Positions 28,610-38,225 of a stretch of 64,000 nucleotides of DNA are shown piece by piece. The DNA is from an uncultured Duodenibacillus sp. Lineage in GTDB: Bacteria; Pseudomonadota; Gammaproteobacteria; Burkholderiales; Burkholderiaceae_F. Under the pieces are notes generated by a model. That model saw only the letters and a list, made by a program, of their open reading frames with translations. It made no database searches and was not told where the DNA came from. Within the stretch, counting starts at the first letter, position 1, and every line of letters begins with the position of its first letter. Location of the stretch: contig CALXKM010000049.1 in assembly GCA_944388865.1 (NCBI GenBank), positions 62,001-126,000 of the forward strand, in the 5' to 3' direction. The translations under genes were made by a program, and so were the position numbers.

Positions 28610-30985
28610 ATGGCCAAGAGAAAAAAGAAACAAATCGATGAGCAGGAGCTTGCACGCATTAAGTTTATGCAAGATCGGCTGACAAGCGCTGCCGGAGCAT
28701 GCCTTGCAGAGCAAAAGTCTCCTATTTCAAAAGTTGCGGCGCTTGCCGCTTTGCGCAGAGATCTTGATCTGGATGAGGAGAAGGCCAGCAGGCTGCTCGA
28801 GGGGTTGATCACGTACGGCATTGCGGCAAAAACCCCCAAGGGCCTGCAGATGGATGCCTCAAAGCTTTCATTGAAAAAAGGCGTTGTAGGCTTCTCCAAA
28901 ATCGGACGCCTATATCTGGATCCGTTGGATGGCTCCGAGCGCATAGACCTGCACTTCAATGATGAGCCCGAAGAAATCACTTGTCTGCCGGGAGATACAG
29001 TCTGGTGTGCGCCTGAATATTTCGAAGCTCACGTGTGCGTTTATTTGGTTTGTCGTGCGCGCAGCAAGCTGGTGTGCTCTGATTATGAAGTTACAAGACA
29101 CCAGGCGTTTGCTTCAATCCTTGGCGCTCCAATGGTGTTTGTGTTTTTAGAGCAGGACAAGGAGAAGAACGACGTAGCGCTGCACGAGCATGCAAGAGGC
29201 AAATATTTTGAGATTGAGCTCAATGAAGATTCGCTTCGTCCAGGTTTTCACTTGGGCGGGCTAAGGGGCAGATTCGTGCGCTTTCTGGGAGATCAGGAAA
29301 CGCCTAAAGGAGAAATTCTGGCGGCCGCTTCGCGCTTTGGCCTGCCTACGGAATTTTCTTCTGAGGCCCTTGCCGAGGCCCAGGCTTTGCCCGAGGAGGT
29401 CGACAGCGCAAAGGAACTTGAACACAGGGTTGATCTGCGCGACATTGCGTTCGTGACCATTGACGGGGAGGATGCAAAGGATTTTGACGACGCAGTCTGG
29501 TGCACGCGCAATCATGACGGCTCATGGCGGCTTTTGGTTGCCATTGCCGATGTGAGCCGCTACGTGACCGAGCAAAGCGCGCTTGACATTGATGCGCAGT
29601 CGCGCGCAACAAGCGCCTACTTCCCGGGATTCGTCATACCGATGCTGCCCGAAAAGCTCAGCAACGGCTTGTGCTCGCTCAATCCCGATGTTGACCGCTG
29701 CACCATGGTCTGCGACATGGTTGTCGGCTCTGACGGTCTGGTGCGGGCCTATCAGTTTTATCCAGCGCTGATTCACTCCAAGGCGAGACTCACCTATACG
29801 AGCGTTTGGAATGCACTCAACGGTGATGATGCCGATTTGATCAAACGAGGTGGAACTCTTGCAGACATTGCCGAGCTCTATGCCTTGTACAAAGCATTTG
29901 CCGCTGCAAGAAAGGCACGCGGAGCATTGGATTTTGAATCAAATGAAACGCAGATCGTCTTTGAACCCAACTCATTTGAGGTCGCGGCCATCGTCAGGCG
30001 CGATCACAATGATGCACACCGCTTGATTGAGGAGTGCATGCTTGCGGCCAATACGTGCGCCGCAGACTTTTTGATTCGCCATAAAGCACCGTGCTTGATG
30101 CGCGTGCATGACAAGCCTGCAGCCGACAGGCTAGTCTCGCTCAGAGCTTTGCTCAAGGGCTATAAGCTCAGCCTTGGAGGCGGGTCAAAGCCGAGGGCTG
30201 CGGACTACAACGCCGTCATTGAGGCCGTCAAGGGCAAGTCCTATGCTGATTCAATACGAACAGCGCTGCTTCGAAGCATGCAGCAGGCGCAGTACAGTCC
30301 GGACAACATCGGGCATTACGGCTTGAATTACGAGGCCTATGCGCACTTTACTTCGCCCATTCGCCGATACCCGGACCTGCTCGTGCATCGTTCGATCAAG
30401 GCTATTTTGAATAAAACAAAATATGTCCCGAAAATCGTTGTCAATGAGGCCTCGATGCGAGCCGCAGACATCGCCGTCCGCATGCTCGAGGCGCAGCGCA
30501 AGACCGATGCCGCCAAGGGCCGCAAAGCTCCCCGCAGGGGTTCTGCGCTCGATCTCTGGCGTCGTCTCGGGCTGATCTGTTCGGTGGCTGAGCGCCGCGC
30601 TGACTTCGCTTCGCGCGACATAGAAAGCTGGTTCAAAGCTGTGTATCTGGAGCGCTATGTCGGCAAGAAATTTTCCGCCGTCATCACCGGTGTTTTGCCC
30701 TCGGGCGTGTTCGTCATGCTCAAAAATCTCTTTGTCGAGGGATTTGTGCACGTCAGCACCTTGGGCGATGAGTATTACGAGTACGATGAGGCGAGAAACT
30801 GCTTCGTTGGTTCCGATACGGGCAAGCTCTTTAGGGTTGGCGATGAACTGTCGGTTACCGTTTCCCATGTGGACAAAGCCAGCCGCATGATCGACTTCTA
30901 TCGCGTGAAAAGAAGCCGCGGCCGCGGCGGCTGGGCAGGCGGCTGGGGAGATGACTGGGATGACGATGATTGGGACGACGACTGA
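28610..30985 (+). CDS. rnr: Ribonuclease R
   Basis: 791 aa. A basic N-terminal helix-turn-helix-like segment is followed by cold-shock OB domains, the RNB exonuclease domain with metal-binding aspartates in DGEDAKDFDDAVW and IADVSRYV, and a C-terminal S1 domain (VITGVLPSGVFVML). It ends in a Gly/Arg/Trp/Asp tail (WAGGWGDDWDDDDW) instead of the Lys-rich tail of E. coli RNase R. It degrades structured RNA 3' to 5'. rlmB follows, the usual rnr-rlmB pair. Confidence 0.96.
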   Translation: MAKRKKKQIDEQELARIKFMQDRLTSAAGACLAEQKSPISKVAALAALRRDLDLDEEKASRLLEGLITYGIAAKTPKGLQMDASKLSLKKGVVGFSKIGRLYLDPLDGSERIDLHFNDEPEEITCLPGDTVWCAPEYFEAHVCVYLVCRARSKLVCSDYEVTRHQAFASILGAPMVFVFLEQDKEKNDVALHEHARGKYFEIELNEDSLRPGFHLGGLRGRFVRFLGDQETPKGEILAAASRFGLPTEFSSEALAEAQALPEEVDSAKELEHRVDLRDIAFVTIDGEDAKDFDDAVWCTRNHDGSWRLLVAIADVSRYVTEQSALDIDAQSRATSAYFPGFVIPMLPEKLSNGLCSLNPDVDRCTMVCDMVVGSDGLVRAYQFYPALIHSKARLTYTSVWNALNGDDADLIKRGGTLADIAELYALYKAFAAARKARGALDFESNETQIVFEPNSFEVAAIVRRDHNDAHRLIEECMLAANTCAADFLIRHKAPCLMRVHDKPAADRLVSLRALLKGYKLSLGGGSKPRAADYNAVIEAVKGKSYADSIRTALLRSMQQAQYSPDNIGHYGLNYEAYAHFTSPIRRYPDLLVHRSIKAILNKTKYVPKIVVNEASMRAADIAVRMLEAQRKTDAAKGRKAPRRGSALDLWRRLGLICSVAERRADFASRDIESWFKAVYLERYVGKKFSAVITGVLPSGVFVMLKNLFVEGFVHVSTLGDEYYEYDEARNCFVGSDTGKLFRVGDELSVTVSHVDKASRMIDFYRVKRSRGRGGWAGGWGDDWDDDDWDDD

Positions 30986-31139
30986 GATGGCGGCCTAAAA
31001 AAGTCGCAGGATTTTCTTGATCGCATTTGCGCTTTGCTTTGCAAAGTACAATATGGCTCGCTTCTCACGAGGTAATTGAAATTTCGTTTGCAGGCCTTTT
31101 GTGTGCCGGCATTCGCTTTTTGCGTGAAAAACATACACG

Positions 31140-31880
31140 ATGTCAAAACAAGTTGTTCTTGCGGGCTTTCATGCCGTCAACGCCCGCGCCAAAACAAAAC
31201 CCGAGTCGATTCGCGTTGTTTACGTGGATCCCGCGCGGCGCGACAAACGCATGCAGCAGTGCAGAGACCGCTTGGCGCAGGCTGGCGTCAAGATCATGCA
31301 GGCCGATCAAAAGCGTCTTGACGGCATGGCGCCCGATGTTCCGCACCAGGGCATTGTCGCGCTGGCCGACGAACTCAAGCAGACCGTTGACTTTGATTGG
31401 CTGATGGACAACATCACCGAAGATACGCTGCTTCTCATTCTTGACGGCGTGACCGATCCGCGCAATTTCGGAGCTTGTCTGCGCGTGGCGGACGCCGCAG
31501 GCGTGCAGGCTGTCGTCGTGCCCAAGGACCGCTCGGCGTCCTTTTCGCCCGCAGCGGCCAAGGCCGCCGCAGGCGCCTGGGAAACGGTGCCGGTGGTGCA
31601 GGTGACCAATTTGGCTGCGAGCATTGCCGAGCTTCGCGATGCTGGAGTTTGCGTGATAGGAACGGCCGGAGAGGCTCAAAAGAGCATCTACGATTTTGAT
31701 CAAAAGCGAGCCTTTGCCTGGGTGCTCGGAGCCGAAGGCGAAGGTCTGCGCCAGCTTACGCGAAAGCGCTGCGATGATCTGGCAAAAATTCCGATGTTCG
31801 GCGCCGTCGACAGTCTCAATGTATCGGTAGCAAGCGGCGTGTGCTTGTTTGAGACCGTCAGACAGCGCGCGAAGGCATAG
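31140..31880 (+). CDS. rlmB: 23S rRNA (guanosine-2251-2'-O)-methyltransferase
   Basis: 246 aa SPOUT enzyme. The N-terminal L30e-like substrate-binding domain covers residues 1-75. The trefoil-knot SAM motifs are LDGVTDPRNFGACLR, VLGAEGEGL and MFGAVDSLNVSVAS. It methylates G2251 in the P-loop of 23S rRNA. Paired with rnr upstream (154 bases). It ends against a convergent minus-strand gene, with an inverted repeat on its stop codon. Confidence 0.96.
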   Translation: MSKQVVLAGFHAVNARAKTKPESIRVVYVDPARRDKRMQQCRDRLAQAGVKIMQADQKRLDGMAPDVPHQGIVALADELKQTVDFDWLMDNITEDTLLLILDGVTDPRNFGACLRVADAAGVQAVVVPKDRSASFSPAAAKAAAGAWETVPVVQVTNLAASIAELRDAGVCVIGTAGEAQKSIYDFDQKRAFAWVLGAEGEGLRQLTRKRCDDLAKIPMFGAVDSLNVSVASGVCLFETVRQRAKA

Positions 31881-31900
31881 CGCCTTTAGAAATAAGGCGC
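31880..31900. terminator. Inverted repeat between convergent rlmB and antiporter gene
   Basis: GCGCCTT-TAGAAAT-AAGGCGC, a perfect 7-bp stem starting on the last base of the rlmB stop. No T run on either side, so its action as a terminator is uncertain. Confidence 0.45.
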
Positions 31901-31916
31901 AGGCAGCCTGGATTTC

Positions 31917-33227
31917 TCAAAGGAACTGGGCTCCGACGATGCCTGCAATCATCAGCGGAATGTTGTAGGCAATAAAGGTGGGAACGCAAGTATCCCAGAT
32001 ATGATCGTGCTGACCGTCGGCATTCAGACCGCTCGTTGGTCCCAATGTGGTGTCTGAAGCCGGTGAGCCTGCGTCGCCCAGCGCCCCGGCTGCAGACATC
32101 AACAGAATGGTTGCGGGCAGCGAGAAGCCCACCGCCGAGCACAGCGGCACGTATATCACGGCCAGAATCGGTACGGTGCCGAAGGATGTGCCGATGCCCA
32201 TCGTCACAACAAGACCGATGGCCGTGATGATCGTCGCGGCCAGTACTTTGTTGGCATGCAGATATGGCACAACGCCTTCGACCAACGTGGCTACTGCTCC
32301 CGTTTCCTTCAAGATGGCAGCGTAGCCGCCGGCAATGAGCATCACGAAAGCAATGAAGCCCATCATAGAAATGCCGCTGGCGATATGTTCGTCGAGCTCC
32401 TTAAAGTAAAAGGCGCGGCCAAGAATCATCACCATTAGGCCAATGAGGGCAGCCAACGGAAGAGATTGCCAGATGAGCTGCACGACGACGGCCAAAACAA
32501 TGGCAAGAAGCGTTGCCCAGTGCTTCAGCTCCAATTTCTTGATTTCCGGGATCTTTTTTTCTTGACCGATGATGGGACGGTCTTCGTATTGGCGAGGGCG
32601 GCGATAAAGAACAAAAACTGCAATCAAAAGGCCAACGAGCATGGAGGCGCCCAAAATCCAGTTTACCGAAGCAACGTCCGAAACCGTGGTCTTCATGCCG
32701 CTTTGAGTCATGCTGTCGGCGACGATTCCCTGAAAGATCAGGCCAAAACCGATGGGAAATGTAATGTAGGGGGCCTTTAGCCCAAAGCTCAGAGCGCAGG
32801 CTGCGGCGCGACGATCAAGCTGCATCTTGTTCATCAAGAAAAGCAGAGGCGGAATCAGCAGCGGAATAAAGGCTATGTGAACCGGAACGACGTTCTGCGA
32901 CAAGCACGCGATGAAGGCCAGAACCAAACAGAACATGCTCGGGCGAGATCCTAGATGCTTGGAAATCCAGGACACCAAGACCTGCATGAGCCCTGTCTGT
33001 GCAATGGCTACGGCAAACGTGCCGAGCAAAATATAAGATAGAGCGGTTGTGGCATTGGCCGAAAAGCCGTTTGCAAGCAACGACATTGTTTTGCCGATGT
33101 CTATGCCGCCGCTCAGCCCAGCGGTGATTGCGGCGAGAATCAAAGCGACAAGAACATTGACTTTGGCTAGACACAGTACGCAAAGTACCAAAACCGACAA
33201 AATGATGGGATTGAGCAGTAAGTCCAT
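31917..33227 (-). CDS. Na+/H+ antiporter-family permease (YuiF/NhaC-like)
   Basis: 436 aa integral membrane protein with about 10-12 hydrophobic segments. Sequence such as CLSQNVVPVHIAFIPLLIPPLL in the middle and GIGTSFGTVPILAVIYVPLC near the end fits the Na+/H+ antiporter family that includes YuiF-type proteins; some members have been linked to amino-acid uptake. Substrate not readable from sequence. It starts at an ATG at 33227. The next two minus-strand genes upstream are a DUF486 membrane protein and RidA, which may or may not share its transcript because hairpins lie between them. Confidence 0.8.
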   Translation of the reverse strand: MDLLLNPIILSVLVLCVLCLAKVNVLVALILAAITAGLSGGIDIGKTMSLLANGFSANATTALSYILLGTFAVAIAQTGLMQVLVSWISKHLGSRPSMFCLVLAFIACLSQNVVPVHIAFIPLLIPPLLFLMNKMQLDRRAAACALSFGLKAPYITFPIGFGLIFQGIVADSMTQSGMKTTVSDVASVNWILGASMLVGLLIAVFVLYRRPRQYEDRPIIGQEKKIPEIKKLELKHWATLLAIVLAVVVQLIWQSLPLAALIGLMVMILGRAFYFKELDEHIASGISMMGFIAFVMLIAGGYAAILKETGAVATLVEGVVPYLHANKVLAATIITAIGLVVTMGIGTSFGTVPILAVIYVPLCSAVGFSLPATILLMSAAGALGDAGSPASDTTLGPTSGLNADGQHDHIWDTCVPTFIAYNIPLMIAGIVGAQFL

Positions 33228-33307
33228 CTGGAAAGCCTCGAATGGATTGAAGAGAACCTAGACGCGAGCCAAGAAAGATAGCTCGCTTTGTGTTCTTTTG
33301 TTTTTTA

Positions 33308-33379
33308 AGCGGCCAACGCCCTGCCCGGCCGCTGTAGAGTCAAGCTGCTGGCTTTGCAAGAGCAAGCAGAGCCAGCAGC
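33308..33379. other. Two hairpins between DUF486 gene and antiporter gene
   Basis: GCTGCTGGCT (33344-33353) pairs with AGCCAGCAGC (33370-33379), a perfect 10 bp. AGCGGCC (33308-33314) pairs with GGCCGCT (33327-33333). On the minus strand they follow the DUF486 stop, but no T run follows them in that direction. They may separate the two transcripts. Confidence 0.5.
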
Positions 33380-33388
33380 GAGCATGAA

Positions 33389-33766
33389 TTATTTTTGAAA
33401 AACGAAAAAGACGGCCATGACCAGACAGACGAACGCTGCCAAATGATTCCAGCCGAAGCGATTTTGAAAGACAAGAATGGAAAAAACGGAAAAGACGGCA
33501 AGCGTCACGCATTCTTGAATGATCTTGAGCTGCACGAGAGAGAATGGACCGCCGTTGCCGATGTAGCCGATGCGGTTGGCCGGCACCATGAAGCTGTACT
33601 CCAAAAGAGCGATGCCCCAGGAAAACAGCACGACCATATAAATCGGCCAGGAACTGAAGTTGATGACGCGCAGGGTCTGCAGCTTTAAATGCAGGTACCA
33701 AGCGCACGTCATGAAAATGTTGGAGATGAGAAGCAGCCCGATGGCTGTCATGCCTTTGCCTAACAT
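33389..33766 (-). CDS. DUF486 (DMT-like) membrane protein
   Basis: 125 aa with four hydrophobic helices, matching the DUF486 family in the drug/metabolite transporter clan (conserved FMTCAWYLHLK and LEYSFMVPANRIGY). The start may be the ATG at 33766 or the one five codons later (MTAIGLLLISNIF). Transport function not demonstrated for the family. It lies between ridA and the antiporter gene on the same strand. Confidence 0.85.
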   Translation of the reverse strand: MLGKGMTAIGLLLISNIFMTCAWYLHLKLQTLRVINFSSWPIYMVVLFSWGIALLEYSFMVPANRIGYIGNGGPFSLVQLKIIQECVTLAVFSVFSILVFQNRFGWNHLAAFVCLVMAVFFVFQK

Positions 33767-33845
33767 TGCTCAACCTTTGAAGTTACACGACTTAAGCGGC
33801 AACAGAAGTTAAAAAAGAACCATTTCGCCTGAAGCAGTCAGCAAA

Positions 33846-34229
33846 TTAATGATTCGGCACTTCTGCAATGGCTTCGATTTCAACCAGACACCCGAAATGC
33901 AGTTCGGTGGTTGAAACGATGACGCGTCCGGGCTTGTGGTCGCCGAAAAATTCGCTGTAGACCTCGTTGATCGGTCCCCAGTATTTGACGTCGGGCGTGT
34001 AGACGCGACAGAAGACGACATCGCTGCGGCGGCAGCCGGCTTCGCGAAGCACGCGGTCGACGTTGTTCAGAGCTAGACGAGCGTGATCCTTGATGTCGCC
34101 CTTGCAGACTTCGCGCGTATCAGGATCAATGGAGAGCTGACCTGAGACGTAGAGAGTGCCGTGGCTGATGACGCCGGCGGAGTAGTGGCCTTTGTTTTCT
34201 CCCTTAAAGGGCGGAGTGATGAGCTGCAT
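33846..34229 (-). CDS. ridA: RidA-family enamine/imine deaminase
   Basis: 127 aa from the ATG at 34229, preceded by AAAGGA; the frame is open far upstream but without ribosome site or family similarity. YjgF/RidA signatures are present: HYSAGVISHGTLYVSGQL, GDIKDHARLALNNVDRVL, and the substrate Arg in GRVIV with the closing VEIEAIAEVP. RidA enzymes hydrolyse reactive 2-aminoacrylate. One oddity is a bulky KYWGPIN insert where most members have a shorter loop; specificity may differ. Confidence 0.88.
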   Translation of the reverse strand: MQLITPPFKGENKGHYSAGVISHGTLYVSGQLSIDPDTREVCKGDIKDHARLALNNVDRVLREAGCRRSDVVFCRVYTPDVKYWGPINEVYSEFFGDHKPGRVIVSTTELHFGCLVEIEAIAEVPNH

Positions 34230-34470
34230 CTGAATCAGTCCTTTGTTGATATGCAATAAATGGGGCGTTGGGCAGAAGGCTGCCATGGCGCGTTTGCGAT
34301 TATAGGACGCTCGTCGATTGCAAGGTTTGTCGACAGAAGCGCTTTGCTGAAGCTCAAAAAAAGCAAACGCCAAGCTCAAGCGCCCGAACTATGCATCGTG
34401 TTGCTCGCAGCAAACGACAAGCGTTTTGTGCGAGAGTGTGAATTTCTAGGAGAAAAAAGCAGTTTGCACG

Positions 34471-34564
34471 TGCAGGTTTCCTGCAGGCGCGAGCAGAGTT
34501 TTGTTAGAATCAAACCTGATTTTTTGGGTCTTCGGGTGCATGGGCGCTCCCGAAGAGTTTTTGT
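34471..34564 (+). promoter_or_regulatory. Leader of the BMP transporter operon with palindrome and terminator-like hairpin
   Basis: The 355 bases between ridA and the ATPase gene hold no gene. Within them TGCAGG-TTT-CCTGCA (34471-34485) is a perfect palindrome just upstream of a possible -10 box TAGAAT (34507-34512). CTTCGGG (34532-34538) pairs with CCCGAAG (34551-34557) and is followed by AG and five T. The hairpin ends 20 bases before the ATG, so it could attenuate the operon. No known purine riboswitch motif is seen. Confidence 0.5.
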
Positions 34565-34584
34565 TTTGCCCGTAAAGATTTTTT

Positions 34585-36105
34585 ATGACTCCGAGACTTC
34601 GGCTGCAGCACATCACCAAGGCCTATCCGGGAATTGTGGCCAACAACGACATCTGTCTTGATGTCGCACCCGGTGAGGTTTTGGCTATTCTCGGTGAAAA
34701 TGGCGCCGGCAAGTCCACGCTGATGAAGATTATTTTCGGCTCGGTGGCTCCAGATCGCGGCACAATCGAGTTTGACGGCCGTGAAGTTGAAATTTCTTCT
34801 CCTTCGGCGGCTCGAGAGCTCGGCGTTGCCATGGTGCATCAGCATTTCGCCTTGTTTGAAACACTTACTGTGGCGCAAAACGTAATGCTGGGCTTGGCCG
34901 AAAATCTGTCGCTTGAAGATGCGTGCCGACGCATTTCCGAGCTGGGACAACGCTATGGAATTCCTGTGGATCCGCGTGCGTTTGTTGCCGAGCTGGCCAT
35001 GGGCGAACGGCAGCGCGTGGAGATCATACGAGCGTTGATGACTTCGCCCAAGCTGCTCATTCTCGATGAGCCGACTTCGGTGCTTACGCCTCAGGCCGTT
35101 AGAAAACTCTTTGAAACGCTCAGACAGCTTGCTCGAGAGGGAGTCTCCATCGTTTTTATTTCTCATAAGCTCGACGAGATCCGCGAGCTTGCTGATCGCT
35201 GCACGGTGCTGCGTGCCGGGCAGGTGATTGATACCGTTGTGCCGCAAGAAAAAACCGAAGACGAGCTTGCGCGCTTGATGATCGGCAATGAGCCTCCGAA
35301 GCTTGCCGAGCGCAGCGGAAAGCCCGGCGGCGTGGCTCTCGAACTTTTAGGCGTCGGACTCGATGGCGGACGCCATGTTGCTGGACTTTCAAATATTCGT
35401 CTGGCGGTGCGCACCGGCGAGATCGTCGGCATTGCAGGCATCAGCGGCAACGGGCAGTCGAGACTTTTGGGCGTTTGCATGGGTGAGCTTCCTGTTGAGC
35501 AGGGGACGGTGAAGATCTTCGGCAAGGAGGTCAACAAGCTTGATCCCGCGCAGCGCCGCGCGCTGGGACTGCGTTATGTCCCCGAACAACGCCTCGGTCA
35601 CGGCGCGGTGCCTGAATTTTCCCTTATGACCAATACGCTGCTTACGGGAGACGATTTGCACAGCAAGGGCTTCATCAACCATGAGCGTTCGCGTGCCTTT
35701 ACCGAAAAGGTCATTGAAACTTTTGACGTGAAGACGCCTTCGGTCATGAAGCCCGCGCAGGCGCTCTCCGGAGGCAATCTGCAGAAGTTCATCGTCGGGC
35801 GCGAGATACTCAACCATCCCCGCATTTTGATCGTGGACCAGCCTACGTGGGGCGTTGATGTTGGGGCGGCCGCCGTCATTCGCAATGCTTTGGTCAAACT
35901 GCGTTCCGAAGGCGCGGCCATTGTGGTGGTGAGCGAAGAAATCGATGAGCTCTACGAAATTTGCGATCGCATTGCAGTGATGTATCGCGGATATATGTCG
36001 CCAGCCGTTCCGGTGCAGTCGCTCGGCATGGAAGAGCTTGGCCGTTGGATGGCCGGCTTGTGGTCAGGCAGTCCTTTCAAGAAGAAGACCCGGGAGGCGA
36101 ATTGA
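34585..36105 (+). CDS. BMP-type ABC transporter, ATP-binding protein
   Basis: 506 aa with two fused nucleotide-binding domains, as in YufO/RbsA-type ATPases. The first has Walker A GENGAGKST, a degenerate signature LAMGERQ and Walker B LLILDEPTS. The second has a degenerate Walker A GISGNGQS, signature LSGGNLQK and ILIVDQPTWGVD. Only the first site is expected to hydrolyse ATP well. It powers uptake through the two permeases that follow. Homologous systems import purine or pyrimidine nucleosides; substrate here is inferred only. The first permease starts 1 base after its stop. Confidence 0.93.
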   Translation: MTPRLRLQHITKAYPGIVANNDICLDVAPGEVLAILGENGAGKSTLMKIIFGSVAPDRGTIEFDGREVEISSPSAARELGVAMVHQHFALFETLTVAQNVMLGLAENLSLEDACRRISELGQRYGIPVDPRAFVAELAMGERQRVEIIRALMTSPKLLILDEPTSVLTPQAVRKLFETLRQLAREGVSIVFISHKLDEIRELADRCTVLRAGQVIDTVVPQEKTEDELARLMIGNEPPKLAERSGKPGGVALELLGVGLDGGRHVAGLSNIRLAVRTGEIVGIAGISGNGQSRLLGVCMGELPVEQGTVKIFGKEVNKLDPAQRRALGLRYVPEQRLGHGAVPEFSLMTNTLLTGDDLHSKGFINHERSRAFTEKVIETFDVKTPSVMKPAQALSGGNLQKFIVGREILNHPRILIVDQPTWGVDVGAAAVIRNALVKLRSEGAAIVVVSEEIDELYEICDRIAVMYRGYMSPAVPVQSLGMEELGRWMAGLWSGSPFKKKTREAN

Positions 36106-36106
36106 A

Positions 36107-37195
36107 ATGCAGTTTCCCATTAAGCTGATTGCCAGGCAGGAACCCGGGCTGATGAAGTGGTTTTCGCCCGTTGCTGCTCTTGTGCTGACGGTGCTCGCTG
36201 GGGCCGTGCTTTTTGCCTGCCTTGGGAAAAATCCTTTCGAAGGCCTTTACGTTTTTCTGATTGCGCCGCTTGAGACGGTGCGCGGCTGGGCTGAAGTGGG
36301 CGTGAAGATGACGCCGCTTTTGCTGTGCGCGGCCGGGCTCGTGGTCTGCTATCGGGCCAATATCTGGAATATTGGCGCCGAAGGACAATTTCTGATGGGC
36401 GCCATTGTGGGCGGTTGGGCTGCGCTGCAGTGTCCGCCAGGCATCGGACATTGGTATATCGTTGTGGTGATTGCTGCAGGCGTGGCAGGCGGCTGCTTCT
36501 GGGCGGCAGTCACGGCATTGCTTAAAGATCGTTTTCATGCCAATGAAATTCTCGTCTCGCTCATGCTCGTGTATGTGGCGCAGTTCTTTTTGGCTTACTG
36601 CGTGCAGGGGCCGCTGCAGGATCCTGACGGGCTGGGCTTTCCGCAGTCGCCGCTATTTGCCTCAGATGCCTCAATTCCCAATCTGATCGGCGGCACGCGG
36701 CTTCATGTCGGCTTTGTTTTTGCTCTGATGGCGGCGCTCGCCGTTGAAGTCATGATGTCGCGCATGTTCATCGGCTTGCAGTTCAAGGTTTCGGGCGTGG
36801 CGCCTCTGGCGGCCAAATACGCAGGCTTCAGACCGCGCCGATTGCTGTGGACGGCGATGATGATCTCGGGTGGCCTGGCCGGGCTTGCCGGCGTGTGCGA
36901 GGTTACGGGGCCAGTGGGGCAGCTTACGCTCAACATCAGTCCCGGGTACGGCTTTGCGGCCATTATTGTGGCCTTTGTCGGAAGACTTTCTCCGGCAGGA
37001 TGCATTCCGGCGGCCTTTGTCATGGCGCTTTTTTATCTCGGCGGCGAACTTGGGCAAAGCCGCATGGGATTGCCTTCTTCCGTGACGGGTGTTTATCAGG
37101 GAATGCTGCTGTTCTTTCTTTTGGTGTGCGACGCCTTTATCTTTTTTAAGCCCGTCTGGGTGGGCTTTTCCGGCCGCAAGGGAGGCGTGCAATGA
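36107..37195 (+). CDS. BMP-type ABC transporter permease 1
   Basis: 362 aa from the ATG at 36107 (MQFPIKLIARQEPG). About 10 membrane helices and the family motif YRANIWNIGAEGQFLMGAI are present, as in YufP/NupP-type permeases. The loop MQFPIKLIARQE before helix 1 is cytosolic. It overlaps the next permease by 4 bases (ATGA at 37192), so their translation is coupled. Confidence 0.92.
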   Translation: MQFPIKLIARQEPGLMKWFSPVAALVLTVLAGAVLFACLGKNPFEGLYVFLIAPLETVRGWAEVGVKMTPLLLCAAGLVVCYRANIWNIGAEGQFLMGAIVGGWAALQCPPGIGHWYIVVVIAAGVAGGCFWAAVTALLKDRFHANEILVSLMLVYVAQFFLAYCVQGPLQDPDGLGFPQSPLFASDASIPNLIGGTRLHVGFVFALMAALAVEVMMSRMFIGLQFKVSGVAPLAAKYAGFRPRRLLWTAMMISGGLAGLAGVCEVTGPVGQLTLNISPGYGFAAIIVAFVGRLSPAGCIPAAFVMALFYLGGELGQSRMGLPSSVTGVYQGMLLFFLLVCDAFIFFKPVWVGFSGRKGGVQ

Positions 37196-38112
37196 GTGTG
37201 ACAGCTTCGATTATTGCCGCAACGCTTAATGCGGGAACGCCGCTTTTGATTGCGGCCATCGGCATTTTGATCCATGAAAAGAGCGGCGTGCTCAATCTTG
37301 GCATTGAAGGCATGATGCTTTTGGGGGCCGTGGCGGGCTTTGGTGCAACCTATGCTACGGGAAGCTTTATGCTGGGCTTTGCGGCGGGCGCTGCGGCTGG
37401 ACTTGCCATGGCGGCGCTTTTTGGCTTTTTTACGCTCGGACTTTACGCCAATCAGTATGCGGCAGGTTTGGCGCTTACGCTTTTCGGCACCGGTTTTTCT
37501 GCCTTTGTCGGTCAGCCTCTGCAGGGCATGGCGTTGCCCTCAAGGGCATCGACTGGCATTGTCTTTTTAGAGGACATCCCCTTTGTTGGGGAGGCGCTTT
37601 TTTCCTCGCACGTTTTTGCTTATCTAGCCCTTGCCGGACTTGCGCTCGTGGGATGGTTTTTGTACCGCAGTCGTTGGGGACTGGTTGTGCGCGCGGTCGG
37701 CGAATCTCCCAAGGCAGCTTATGCGCTGGGCTACAATGTACGCACGATTCGCTTTTGCGCGGTTCTCTTTGGCGGCCTGATGTCGGGGCTTGCTGGTGCA
37801 TATCTTTCTCTTGTCTACACGCCTTTGTGGGCCGAAGGCATGACGGCAGGACGCGGCTGGATTGCTCTTGCGCTGGTGACGTTTGCGACCTGGAGGCCGC
37901 TGCGCGTGGTGCTTGGCGCATATTTGTTCGGCGGCGTGACGATGATGCAGTTTAATATGCAGGCCATGGGAATCGAAGTTCCCAGTCAGATCATGTCTAT
38001 GACGCCGTATCTGGCCACGATTCTCGTGCTGGTGCTGATTAGTCGCAATCCTAAGTGGATTGCCTTGAATGTACCCGCAAGTCTCGGCAAGACTTTCAAC
38101 CCAAAGAGCTGA
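37192..38112 (+). CDS. BMP-type ABC transporter permease 2
   Basis: 306 aa with about 8-9 membrane helices. The motif GVLNLGIEGMMLLGAV and the later GESPKAAYALGYNV are characteristic of the YufQ-type second permease. It forms a heterodimer with permease 1. A 113-base gap separates it from the substrate-binding protein gene. Confidence 0.92.
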   Translation: MSVTASIIAATLNAGTPLLIAAIGILIHEKSGVLNLGIEGMMLLGAVAGFGATYATGSFMLGFAAGAAAGLAMAALFGFFTLGLYANQYAAGLALTLFGTGFSAFVGQPLQGMALPSRASTGIVFLEDIPFVGEALFSSHVFAYLALAGLALVGWFLYRSRWGLVVRAVGESPKAAYALGYNVRTIRFCAVLFGGLMSGLAGAYLSLVYTPLWAEGMTAGRGWIALALVTFATWRPLRVVLGAYLFGGVTMMQFNMQAMGIEVPSQIMSMTPYLATILVLVLISRNPKWIALNVPASLGKTFNPKS

Positions 38113-38225
38113 GGCAGACGAAAGATTTTTCATCCATCCGTGCTCGGCGTTGAAGGCCGCAGAGCCTTTTATCTTTGGCTATCTGCGCCGCAAGCGCCGT
38201 CATTTCAACCATAAGGACGTCAACA

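Noticed and set aside
34380-34584. Purine riboswitch before the BMP transporter
   Set aside because: The conserved junction and loop sequences of the purine riboswitch are not visible; only a terminator-like hairpin and a DNA palindrome are.
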